From NCBI GenBank assembly GCA_964617715.1, contig CAZTZN010000130.1:1-13325 (forward strand): a DNA stretch of 13,325 bases, in the 5' to 3' direction. How positions within the stretch are numbered: the first letter of the stretch is position 1; each line of letters starts with the position of its first letter. This DNA is from JALGVA01 sp964617715 (lineage in GTDB: Bacteria; Armatimonadota; Zipacnadia; Zipacnadales; UBA5352). Below are positions 1 through 7,295 of the stretch, piece by piece. The notes beneath the pieces were generated by a model. It had not been told where the DNA came from. It ran no database searches and worked only from the letters and a program-made list of their open reading frames with translations. The position numbers and the translations under genes are program-made.

Positions 1-1098
1 GGCGGGTGGCCGGAGGAGGAGGCGATCGAGGCGCGGCTGGTGTCGCGCTCGATCGAGCGGGCCCAGGAGAAGGTGGAGTCGCGCAACTTCGACATCCGCA
101 AGAACACCCTCAAGTACGACGACGTGATGAACGTGCAGCGCTCGCTGATCTACGAGCAGCGCCGGCGCGTGCTCGAGGGCGAGGACATCGAAGAGGCCGT
201 GCTCGGGATGGTCGAGCAGAGCGTGCAGGAGCGGGTGAACACCTTCGGTGACCCCGAGCTGCCCGCGCGCTGGGCCGAGCAGGTCATGACCGCCGTGAAT
301 GAGGTCGAGCGGCAGGACGAGCTGACCGAGGAGGCGGCCAGGGCGGCGCTGCAGGCATCGCAGGTGCCGGGGATCGAGGGAGTGCTGTCGGCGGCGGAGC
401 TGCTGCGCCTCGACCCGTTCGAGCGACGAGCTGTCGTGGAGGATGTGTGCCATCAGATCTGGCTGCGCCGCTACCACTCGTCGCTGGACGAGGCGGTGCC
501 GGGGCTGGGCGAGCTGGTGGAGTTGGATGAGCTGGAGCAGGGCGATCGTGAGATGCAGGCAGAGATGCTCAAGCAGCGGGCGCGCGAGCTGTATGCGCGC
601 AAGGAGCAGACGGTGGGCTCGGAGCTGATGCGGCAGATCGAGCGGAGCTGGCTGCTACGCATCATCGACATGCGCTGGATGCAGCACCTCAAGGACATGG
701 ACTTCCTGCGCGAGGGCATCTACCTGCGCGCCTACGGCCAGCGCGATCCGTTGCTGGAGTATACCAGGGAGGCGCACGCGTTGTTCCAGTCGCTGCTGCA
801 GGGCATCGCCGAGGACATGACGCGGGCGGTGTTGCTCACTGAGGTGGCGGCGCAGCAGCAGGACGTGGCCGTGCGCGAGATGGAGACGGGGCAGGCGGAG
901 GTGCCGGACGCGGCGGAGGCGGAGGCGCGCGCCCAGGCGCAGGCCGCGGCCGACGAGGTTGAGACCCCCATGACCGAGGCCGCGCAGGAGATGACCGAGA
1001 AGGGGCGGACCTACGTCGCCGCCCGCGAGCCCGGGCGCAATGACCCGTGCCCGTGTGGGAGCGGCAAGAAGTACAAGCACTGCTGTCTGGGCAAGTAG
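1..1098 (+). CDS. secA: Preprotein translocase ATPase SecA, C-terminal part (5' end outside window)
   Basis: SecA is the cytosolic motor that pushes unfolded preproteins through SecYEG using ATP. The frame is open from base 1 to a TAG at 1096-1098, about 365 residues, so most of the motor domains lie to the left. Visible are the conserved stretch RNFDIRKNTLKYDDVMNVQR (about bases 82-141), the helical-scaffold signature with W..HLKDMDFLREGIYLRAYGQRDPLLEY (about 676-765), an Ala/Glu-rich linker (about 880-1010), and a terminal SEC-C zinc motif with Cys codons at 1048, 1054, 1081 and 1084 (CPCGSGKKYKHCC). In the family this zinc tail contacts SecB or ribosomes; here the usual Cys-His end is Cys-Cys, which is also common. 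The frame and all C-terminal motifs are intact. prfB follows 40 bases downstream on the same strand, an order also seen in Bacillus. Confidence 0.97.
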   Translation, partial: GGWPEEEAIEARLVSRSIERAQEKVESRNFDIRKNTLKYDDVMNVQRSLIYEQRRRVLEGEDIEEAVLGMVEQSVQERVNTFGDPELPARWAEQVMTAVNEVERQDELTEEAARAALQASQVPGIEGVLSAAELLRLDPFERRAVVEDVCHQIWLRRYHSSLDEAVPGLGELVELDELEQGDREMQAEMLKQRARELYARKEQTVGSELMRQIERSWLLRIIDMRWMQHLKDMDFLREGIYLRAYGQRDPLLEYTREAHALFQSLLQGIAEDMTRAVLLTEVAAQQQDVAVREMETGQAEVPDAAEAEARAQAQAAADEVETPMTEAAQEMTEKGRTYVAAREPGRNDPCPCGSGKKYKHCCLGK

Positions 1099-1114
1099 CG
1101 CCCGACTCGGGTGC
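1098..1114 (+). other. Small hairpin between secA and prfB
   Basis: GCGCCCG / loop ACT / CGGGTGC forms a 7-bp stem with one G-T pair, starting at the last base of the secA stop codon. No T-run follows, so it is not a classical intrinsic terminator. It may be an mRNA 3'-end stabiliser or simply chance in GC-rich DNA. Confidence 0.3.
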
Positions 1115-1125
1115 CGTGGCGAAAC

Positions 1126-1131
1126 GGAGGG
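1126..1131 (+). promoter_or_regulatory. Ribosome binding site that fixes the prfB start
   Basis: GGAGGG lies 7 bases before the GTG at 1139. This strong Shine-Dalgarno sequence identifies the true prfB start, which lies in a different frame from the body of the gene. The first in-frame start of the main reading frame (GTG at 1248) has no comparable site. Confidence 0.8.
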
Positions 1132-1138
1132 CAATATT

Positions 1139-2258
1139 GTGTTGCTGTCGGAACTGCAGGAGGACGCGCGGAGTCTAAGAGACACAGTAGAGCAAGCGTG
1201 GGATCGCCTTTGACCTGTCCCGGCGCGAGGACGAACTCGCAGAGCTGGTGACGCAGACCGAGGACCCGAAGTTCTGGGACGACCCCGAGGCCGCCCAGAA
1301 GCATATGCAACGCATCACGGCGATGCGAGAGGTCGTTGAGCCGTGGCGGCGGCTTCGGAGTGAGGTGGACGACCTGGCGACGCTGGCCGAGTTGGGCGTC
1401 GAGGAGGGGGACGAGAGCGTCGCGGACGAGATCGTCCGCGGCCTGCGGGAGGCGCGGACCAGCCTCGAGCGCCTGGAGCTGCTGGCGATGCTGTCGGGGC
1501 CGTACGACTCGTCGGACGCGATCGTGATGATCACGGCGGGCGCGGGCGGCACCGAGGCGTGCGACTGGGCCGCGATGCTGCTGGCTATGTACAAGTTCTA
1601 CGCCGAGGCGCACGGCTACAAGTTCGATGTGCTCTCGGCGGTGGACGGCGACCAGGCGGGTTACCGCAATGTGACCTTTCAGGTGTCCGGACCGTGGGCC
1701 TACGGCTACCTGCGCGCCGAGGCGGGTGTGCACCGGCTGGTGCGTATCTCGCCCTTCGACGCGAGCAAGCGCAGACACACGAGTTTCGCGTCGGTGGACG
1801 TAATGCCCGACGTGGGCGAAGACGCGGACGTGGAGATCGATCCGGCGGATCTGAGGATCGACACCTATCGCTCATCGGGCGCCGGCGGCCAGCACGTGAA
1901 CAAGACCGATTCGGCGGTGCGTATCACGCACCTGCCCAGCGGGATCGTGGTGCAGTGCCAGAATGAGCGCAGTCAGCACGCGAACCGACGCACGGCCATG
2001 AACCTGCTGCGCGCGCGCCTGTATGAGCTGGAGCGCAAGAAGCGACAGGAGCAGGTCGCGGCGTTGCGCGGTGAGCGCAAGGAGATCGATTTCGGCAGCC
2101 AGATCCGATCGTACGTAATGCAGCCGTATCGTATGGTGAAGGATCATCGGACGGACGTGGAGACGGGCGACGTTGATGCCGTGCTGCACGGCGAACTCGA
2201 TCAGTTCATCCGCCCCTACCTTCTCGAGTTCGCCGGGCGGAGAGGTGATGAAGAATGA
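1139..2258 (+). CDS. prfB: Peptide chain release factor 2 (RF2), read through a +1 programmed frameshift
   Basis: RF2 releases finished peptides at UGA and UAA stop codons. The product is join(1139..1210, 1212..2258), 372 residues. Twenty-four codons from GTG 1139 reach CTT followed by TGA; skipping T1211 continues in the frame that ends with TGA at 2256-2258. With this start, the stop-codon recognition tripeptide SPF falls at residues 204-206 and the catalytic GGQ (in SSGAGGQHVNKTDSAVR) at 249-251, within one residue of E. coli RF2, which supports both start and shift. SPF, rather than PxT, marks it as RF2, not RF1. The N-terminal part is helical and Glu-rich with the usual PKFWDDPEAA. The frameshift makes expression self-regulating: low RF2 favours the shift. 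Its stop overlaps the next gene's ATG. A caller ignoring the shift would truncate 36 residues. Confidence 0.96.
1198..1214 (+). promoter_or_regulatory. prfB programmed +1 frameshift signal
   Basis: CTT TGA C at 1208-1214 is the conserved RF2 slippery heptamer: the Leu codon CTT, an in-frame UGA stop and a following C, which makes the stop weak. The stimulatory Shine-Dalgarno-like element is only modest: GTGGGA at 1198-1203, 4 bases before CTT, where E. coli has AGGGGG 3 bases before. The coding frame switches exactly here, from L24 to D25. Confidence 0.93.
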
Positions 2259-2896
2259 GGATCACAGCAAGCCTGATGGCCATGGTGCTGGTCGCCGGGG
2301 TGGTGCTGGCGGGCACCACTGAGACCGAACTGACCAGCGCCAACGCGCAGCGCGAGGAGACCTCGTTCGGCGACCTCACCACCGACGCCCTGGCGGCCGC
2401 CGCCGGCACGACCATCGCGGTGGCGCCTGCGGTCTCGTTCAAGAGTGGCACCATCGCGCCCGGCGAAGTGACGGCCGCCGCAGTGCGCGGGCTGCTCACA
2501 CAACCCAACGAGACCTGGGCGGTGGTACCCCTGACCGGCGTCAAGCTGCGCGAGATGCTCGAGCGCAGCGTATCGCGGGCGCCCCAGCCGAACGCGGGGT
2601 TCCTGCAGGTGTCGGGTATCACGCTCACCTACGACCCGGCCGCGCCGCGCAATGCGCGCATCGTGTCGCTGACCGTGAGCGGCGCACAGGTGCAGCCGGA
2701 CGCACTCTACGAAGTCGCCATGCCGCTGTCGCTGGCGAAGGGCGGTTCGGGCTACTTCACCATCTTCGGCGAGCAGGACATCACGCGCAGTGGCTCGGGC
2801 GCCGATATGCAGATGGCCAATCTCATCGCGGGCTTTGTGGAGGCGCAGGGCTCGGTCAGCTACACGGGCCAGGGGCGCGTCAACATCGCGGGGTGA
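2255..2896 (+). CDS. Exported stand-alone 5'-nucleotidase C-terminal domain protein
   Basis: The 213-residue product starts with a likely signal peptide (residues 1-20, hydrophobic after MRITAS). The remainder matches the C-terminal substrate-binding domain of UshA-type 5'-nucleotidases: E..FGDLTTDAL (35-46), a VVPLTGVKLREMLE stretch (90-103), FLQVSG (116-121) and GGSGY (163-167). The N-terminal metallophosphoesterase domain that carries out hydrolysis in that family is absent. The family's GGGIR-type substrate loop reads APAVSFKSGTI (57-67), without the Gly triplet and Arg. Catalysis is therefore unlikely; nucleotide or ligand binding in the periplasm is an inference. The ATG overlaps the prfB stop (ATGA), and AGAGGTGA lies 6 bases before it, so translation is probably coupled to prfB. 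A strong palindrome follows 21 bases downstream. The domain call is good; the role is unknown. Confidence 0.82.
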   Translation: MRITASLMAMVLVAGVVLAGTTETELTSANAQREETSFGDLTTDALAAAAGTTIAVAPAVSFKSGTIAPGEVTAAAVRGLLTQPNETWAVVPLTGVKLREMLERSVSRAPQPNAGFLQVSGITLTYDPAAPRNARIVSLTVSGAQVQPDALYEVAMPLSLAKGGSGYFTIFGEQDITRSGSGADMQMANLIAGFVEAQGSVSYTGQGRVNIAG

Positions 2897-2917
2897 AGCG
2901 TTGCGAGGATGACCTGA

Positions 2918-2949
2918 GCGGGGCCGGGCATCGCGATGCCCGGCCCCGC
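2918..2949. terminator. Perfect 32-bp palindrome between convergent genes, likely bidirectional terminator
   Basis: The 16-base arm GCGGGGCCGGGCATCG (2918-2933) is followed directly by its exact reverse complement (2934-2949). It sits in the 78-bp gap between the stops of two converging genes. As RNA it would form a very stable GC-rich hairpin read from either side. No T-run follows on either strand, so it may act as a processing or Rho-assisted barrier rather than a classical intrinsic terminator. Confidence 0.72.
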
Positions 2950-2974
2950 AGCCTGTACGCTCCGTCGATGCCGA

Positions 2975-3928
2975 CTACCCCTCAGCGGGCGGAAGCAGCC
3001 AGGTGTCGGTGTCGATGACCATCTCCATGAAAATGCTGACTTCGCCCTGACCCTGGGTCATGGTCGCAGGCATGGTCAGCTCGATGTTGACCTCCGCGTT
3101 CTCACGGGAGGCGCGCACGTGTCCGGCGGCGTAGTCGAACCAGGTGGTGGAGTGCGTGGTGGTCACGCCCGACATGTCGAGCATGGTGGCGACCCCACCG
3201 AGCGCCCCGGCAGGGATCACCGCGTCGCTCTCGAGGCGGGCGCACATCACGCCGTCGAACTCCTGATTCGTGATGTAGACCGTGGTGATCTCGGTGGTCG
3301 GTTCGTCCGCGCCCTCCCCGGCCGCCTGCTCCTCTTCGGGCGGCGCCCCGCCCCACTGCGCGCCCGGCGCCACCGGTTCCTCCGGGAAGGCCGCCAGCTT
3401 CTGCAGCGCCATCAGGTGCTTGAAGTTCTCGCCCGCCAGCAGTTGCCCGATCTGTCCCTCCATGCCGGTCTGCTGGCGCCCGCCGATGAGTTCGAAGGCC
3501 ACGGTCTCGCCGCGCGGCGAGATGGTGGTGCGCATCTTCGGGAGCAGCGGGGTCACGAGCACCGGCTGGCCCTCTACGGTCACGTCCAGGTCCGTGGTGT
3601 CGATGCTGGTCAGGATCACGTAGTTGCCCGCCTCATCGATCTCTTCTACCGTGAGCGTCATGTCCATGGTGCCACTGACCGCAACCGCCTGCGCGGCCCC
3701 GGCCACGTGCACCGAGCCCAGACCGTTGAGTTCCATGCGGTAGGTGAGGGTCTCCCCCGCTTCGTAATCCATGTGCAGCAGCACCGGCTCGGCGGCCGGC
3801 TGCTGCTCCTCAGCGGCGTCCGCCCCCGGGGCCTCGGCCTCCTGAGCGGCGGCGAGCAGTGGCAGGGCGAGCAACGCGATCAGACACGGTAGGAGCGACA
3901 GCGCACGGGCGATGCGCACCATCATCAT
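2975..3928 (-). CDS. Exported protein of unknown function, last gene of the MoxR-DUF58-DUF4129 operon
   Basis: About 317 residues. Three consecutive ATG codons (3928, 3925, 3922) follow AGGTGAGGTG, which overlaps the stop of the upstream gene; the exact start among them is unclear, and a longer in-frame extension to 3979 would run into that gene without a better ribosome site. A clear signal peptide (MVRIARALSLLPCLIALLALPLLAAAQ) is followed by an acidic Ala/Glu/Pro-rich spacer and then a mostly beta-type body with repeated Val/Thr strands (GTMDMTLTVEEIDEAGNYVILT). A second Glu/Gly-rich insert lies near the middle (PPEEEQAAGEGADEP). No enzyme motif is seen. The layout (G.TL.YRME...; a dependent variable reset by ISPRGE) vaguely resembles secreted DUF6263-type proteins, but this is not secure. 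TAG stop at 2977-2975. Confidence 0.8.
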   Translation of the reverse strand: MMMVRIARALSLLPCLIALLALPLLAAAQEAEAPGADAAEEQQPAAEPVLLHMDYEAGETLTYRMELNGLGSVHVAGAAQAVAVSGTMDMTLTVEEIDEAGNYVILTSIDTTDLDVTVEGQPVLVTPLLPKMRTTISPRGETVAFELIGGRQQTGMEGQIGQLLAGENFKHLMALQKLAAFPEEPVAPGAQWGGAPPEEEQAAGEGADEPTTEITTVYITNQEFDGVMCARLESDAVIPAGALGGVATMLDMSGVTTTHSTTWFDYAAGHVRASRENAEVNIELTMPATMTQGQGEVSIFMEMVIDTDTWLLPPAEG

Positions 3929-3932
3929 CACC

Positions 3933-5738
3933 TCACCTGGTGGCCGCGGGCTCATCGGCGCCGGCGGCGACCTCATCAAGCGTCTGCTTCATCATTACCC
4001 ACGTCTCACGGGCACCACGCACCTGAGCCTCAGTGACCTCGTGCGGGCTGTAGCTGGCCAGCACGTAGGCGCGCGTCAGCCGCTCGGCCGCCTGGTCGGG
4101 CAGGTGCAGGCGCGGTGGGAGCGAGTGCAGGAACTCGAGCGCGGTCTGGTCGTCACGGCGCGCATGTCCGCCGCGCGCGGCCCACACCTGGAAGGCGCGG
4201 TACACATAACGCACCACCTCTGACGGCCTGAGGGTTGCGTCGAGGCCGCGCGCGAAGATATCGACGAACGGATCCTCGGGAAGGTTCCCCTCGGTCGCCG
4301 CGCGCACCGGCAGGCCCAGGCGTGACAACCACGCCAGCAGCCGCCGCCACAGACGCGCGAGGCGCTCCGCCAGGTACGCCGGGATGCGCGCGAGTCCGCG
4401 CACGCCTTCGCGCACGGACCTGCGGTGTACCCACAGGAAGTAGAGCACTGCGCCGGCGGCCGCGATGAGCAGGAGCCACAGCAGCAGGCGGGCGAGGTCG
4501 GGCATCTCGGGGCGCGGTCGAGGCTGCGGCTGCGGCTCGCCCGAGCGCGTCTCGCGGGCCTCGCCCTCGCCCTCGCCGCTGCCCCGGCCCCGGCCGCCAC
4601 CGCCCTCGCCTTCGCGACCGACCATCCGGCCACCGGTGCCCTCATCGCCCTGCGCGGTGCGCTCCGTCCGCGCGCCTTCCTCAGCGGTGGCGCGCCGGTC
4701 GTCGCCGCGATCGGCAGCCCCCTCTTGCTCGCCACCGGGCCGCCGCCCCTGCGGTCCCATGCCCTGCGCCGGGCCCTGCTCCATGCCCGGACGACGCGAA
4801 TCGGTCAGCCACTGGGGCACGACCAGCGGGCGCGGCTGCCCCTCGGGCGTGGGCGAGCGCGGCATGGCGGCGGAGAAGATGACGATGGCGATGACCACCA
4901 GCGCGCTGGCGGTCATCCACGCCGGCGACACCGCCGGAGCGAGCGAGATGCCCCGGCGGCGCACCTGGATGCGCAGCGCCGACAGGTTGGTCAGCGCCAG
5001 CAGCAGCAGCGCGAAGAGCACGTAGGCGGACATGCACCAGAAACTGGTCCGGGCGTGCTCGCCCTCGCCGCCGATGGTGCGCTGGCCGACCGCGAACAGC
5101 ACCAGCGCGGCCAGCGACACCCACAGCACCAGCCGACCCGGGTGGCGCGGGCGGACTTTCGCATGATCGACCTCGGAGTCGGGCGCGCGGTCCTGCGGAT
5201 CCGGGTACTGCCACTCCTCGGCCAGCAGCGTCCACAGTCCGCCCTCGAGCTGGGTCTCGACGTTCTCCTCGAGCGTGGCCTCGCGCGTGACCGCGCTGGC
5301 CGCCCACCACACCACGCCGACCAGTGACCAGTTGAACAGCAGCGCCATCACTCGCCCCTGGTTGGCCCCACCGTAGAACGCGCCCAGGCGCGTGGTGTAC
5401 ACCCAGACGAACAGGATGATGGCTCCCGCCAGCAGCGCCGAGTAGTAGCCGGCGATGGCCGCGCCACCGTACTTGGTGCGGATGCGCGCGATGCCGATGC
5501 AGGCGAGCAGGAACCAGAATACCACCCAGCGCAGCGGGCCGACGGAGAGTTCGCCGGCGAGGGTCGCCCGCACCTCGATGAGGTAGTAGAGCAGGCTCCC
5601 GAGCAGGCCGAAGACGCACACCGGGATGGCGACCTCGGTGAGCCAGTCGAAGTCGGGGGCGCGCGCCAACCCGTTCTCGACCGCGGGCCCGGCCGGCTCG
5701 ACGGGCGCGTCCGGTTGCATCTCAGAGGCCGACGGCAC
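3933..5738 (-). CDS. Eight-TM DUF4129 protein, TgpA-like shell without transglutaminase core
   Basis: 601 residues from GTG 5738, preceded by GAGGTGGAG; the alternative ATG 5720, immediately after the DUF58 stop, would shorten it by 6. Hydrophobic segments lie near residues 36-54, 67-84, 93-113, 130-150, 202-219, 233-252, 273-291 and 414-435. Residues about 315-410 are a Gly/Glu/Arg-rich low-complexity linker. Residues about 505-585 match DUF4129: EVVRYVYRAFQVWAARGG, DQTALEFLHSL and RAYVLASYSPHEVTEAQ. TgpA-type proteins have the same order (TM bundle, extracytoplasmic transglutaminase, TM, DUF4129), but here no transglutaminase motif or catalytic Cys is present between TM7 and TM8; the only Cys residues are in or beside TM segments. 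It is probably an inner-membrane scaffold working with the MoxR and DUF58 proteins encoded upstream (inference). It overlaps the DUF58 gene by 17 bases. Confidence 0.88.
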   Translation of the reverse strand: MPSASEMQPDAPVEPAGPAVENGLARAPDFDWLTEVAIPVCVFGLLGSLLYYLIEVRATLAGELSVGPLRWVVFWFLLACIGIARIRTKYGGAAIAGYYSALLAGAIILFVWVYTTRLGAFYGGANQGRVMALLFNWSLVGVVWWAASAVTREATLEENVETQLEGGLWTLLAEEWQYPDPQDRAPDSEVDHAKVRPRHPGRLVLWVSLAALVLFAVGQRTIGGEGEHARTSFWCMSAYVLFALLLLALTNLSALRIQVRRRGISLAPAVSPAWMTASALVVIAIVIFSAAMPRSPTPEGQPRPLVVPQWLTDSRRPGMEQGPAQGMGPQGRRPGGEQEGAADRGDDRRATAEEGARTERTAQGDEGTGGRMVGREGEGGGGRGRGSGEGEGEARETRSGEPQPQPRPRPEMPDLARLLLWLLLIAAAGAVLYFLWVHRRSVREGVRGLARIPAYLAERLARLWRRLLAWLSRLGLPVRAATEGNLPEDPFVDIFARGLDATLRPSEVVRYVYRAFQVWAARGGHARRDDQTALEFLHSLPPRLHLPDQAAERLTRAYVLASYSPHEVTEAQVRGARETWVMMKQTLDEVAAGADEPAATR

Positions 5739-7008
5739 CCAGCTCCACCTCGCTGCGCACGTGCATGGGGCGAATGCCCTCGGCCTCGAGCATCCCCTGC
5801 ACGCGCGCGTAGTTACGATCGTTGTCGATAATCATGACGGCCACGGTGAATCCGGAGTTGCGCAACTGCGCCAGCCGCGCGAACCGCTTCCGCGACACGC
5901 TCGGCACGATGGCGAGCACCGTGGCCTCGCGCGGCCAGCCCTCGTACTCCTCCTCGAGCAGGCGCTCGAAGGTCAGCGCCTCGGTCAGCCGCAGCCGGGC
6001 CAGCGAGCGCATGATCAGGTGCAGATTGTGCTCGCCGCGACCGACGGGAATGCGCACGGGGGTGAGGCGGTCGGTCCGTTCGCGGTCGGCGAGCATCTGG
6101 AAGATGCGCTGGCGCGTAGGCGCGGTGAGGCGCTCGGTCTCGCGCGGCATGATGTCCGAGGCGTCGCCCCCGTTGGTCACCAGGCCCACCTGCTGCTTGC
6201 GGTCGCACAGGTGTGCGGCGATGGACGCCGCGGCGGTCACCGCCAGCTCGGCGCGCTCGCCGTCGCCCTCCCAACTCTCGGCGCCGAAGTCGAGCACGAT
6301 ATTGGCGCCGATGAGCGTCGAGTACTCGTAGACCCGCGAGTGCAAGGTGCCGGTGCGTGCCGAGGCCTTCCAGTGGATGCGGCGCAGCGGGTCGCCGGTG
6401 CGATACTCGCGCACCCCTGCGAGCAGCGTCGGGTCCTCGACCAGGCGGCGCTTGACCACGGTCTCTCCCATCGGCCGCGAGGTGGGGATGCCGTAGCCCT
6501 CCAGCGGCACCACGCGCGGGTAGACGGTGACGAAGTGCGCGCTCTGGCCGGTGGCGAAGCGGCGGTTGAGGCCGAAGAAGTCGCCGGTCTCGAACAGCAC
6601 CGGGCCGATGCGGAAGTAGCCGCGGCGCGCGCAGTTGAGGCGGTACTGCAGGCGGGTGGAGGCGAAGGGCAGCAGCAACACTGCGCGCGCCCAGGTCCCC
6701 GCGACCTCGAGCCCGCGCGGGATCATGTCCTCGGCGACCAGCCAGATGGTGGGCACGGCCTTGTTGTTGCGCACCGCAACGGTGACCACCAGGTCGTCGC
6801 CGATCTCGGCGTCGCGGGCGGTGATGTGTCGCTCGGTCTCGATACGGTCCAGCGCCGACCAGGTCATCAGGTACGCGACCAGACTGACCGCGCCCAGCGC
6901 CCAGGCGGCGAAGGCGAAGAAGCTCAGCCGCAGCACCACGGCGGCGAACAGGAAGCCCACCGCGGCGACCAGCAGCACGATCCGTTGCCACGTGAAGCTA
7001 CCGGCCAT
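5722..7008 (-). CDS. DUF58 domain protein, membrane-anchored, partner of MoxR ATPase
   Basis: 428 residues from ATG 7008. Two N-terminal hydrophobic segments (about residues 9-26 and 29-50) are followed by a beta-rich region and the DUF58 signature GVREYRTGDPLRRIHWKASA (198-217). After it, a von Willebrand A-like strand IVLDFGAES (237-245) has a degenerate metal-site motif. DUF58 proteins are typically encoded beside MoxR AAA+ ATPases and are thought to be clients or adaptors in cell-envelope processes; the biochemical role is not settled. The upstream ribosome site is weak (TGAAAGCTG). The DUF4129 gene follows with overlap, suggesting one transcript. Upstream lie about 175 bases of repeat-rich DNA and then the assembly gap, so its linkage to the MoxR gene depends on the scaffold join. 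Confidence 0.92.
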   Translation of the reverse strand: MAGSFTWQRIVLLVAAVGFLFAAVVLRLSFFAFAAWALGAVSLVAYLMTWSALDRIETERHITARDAEIGDDLVVTVAVRNNKAVPTIWLVAEDMIPRGLEVAGTWARAVLLLPFASTRLQYRLNCARRGYFRIGPVLFETGDFFGLNRRFATGQSAHFVTVYPRVVPLEGYGIPTSRPMGETVVKRRLVEDPTLLAGVREYRTGDPLRRIHWKASARTGTLHSRVYEYSTLIGANIVLDFGAESWEGDGERAELAVTAAASIAAHLCDRKQQVGLVTNGGDASDIMPRETERLTAPTRQRIFQMLADRERTDRLTPVRIPVGRGEHNLHLIMRSLARLRLTEALTFERLLEEEYEGWPREATVLAIVPSVSRKRFARLAQLRNSGFTVAVMIIDNDRNYARVQGMLEAEGIRPMHVRSEVELGAVGL

Positions 7009-7183
7009 CAGCTTTCAGCTACCGGCGTGGAGCCATCAGTCGCGAATCACAGGTCGCAGGCAACCGCGGACCACGTTGGGCCGCCCCTCGAACGACCTGC
7101 TCTCTCCCCGCCGCGGATGCGGTCAGTCGCGGACTGCGGCCTTGAACGCGTCGCCGCCGTCGCTGTTGCCTGCGACCTGCGAC
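7009..7183. repeat. Repeat-rich non-coding stretch next to the assembly gap
   Basis: Short repeated words fill this interval. CAGGTCGCAGGCAAC (7050-7064) recurs inverted and exact at 7165-7179. TCAGTCGCG occurs at 7036-7044 and 7123-7131. CATCAG occurs at 7007 and 7035. The last bases before the Ns are two copies of CCTGCGA (7169-7182) plus C, and the first bases after them are TGCGACC. No convincing gene is visible. The pattern resembles a decayed intergenic repeat cluster. Confidence 0.55.
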
Positions 7184-7283
7184 NNNNNNNNNNNNNNNNN
7201 NNNNNNNNNNNNNNNNNNNNNNNNNNNNNNNNNNNNNNNNNNNNNNNNNNNNNNNNNNNNNNNNNNNNNNNNNNNNNNNNNNN
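7184..7283. other. Assembly gap of exactly 100 N
   Basis: One hundred consecutive Ns, a standard placeholder length, so the true distance is unknown. Both edges carry the same heptameric word (CTGCGAC before, TGCGACC after), which suggests an unresolved tandem repeat or an unmerged overlap. A missing gene between the DUF58 and MoxR genes cannot be excluded. Confidence 0.97.
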
Positions 7284-7295
7284 TGCGACCGCCTC

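Noticed and set aside
655..1185. 176-codon - strand frame over the secA end
   Set aside because: Complement of secA motifs including the SEC-C zinc tail; product is Leu/Arg-rich with no domain.
2936..3892. 318-codon + strand frame opposite the exported protein gene
   Set aside because: Product is rich in His, Arg and Gly, starts inside the palindrome and lacks domains; the - strand frame has a signal peptide and a good ribosome site.
7036..7179. Possible CRISPR array near the gap
   Set aside because: The repeated words are 6-15 bases, in mixed orientation and not regularly spaced, and no cas genes are present.
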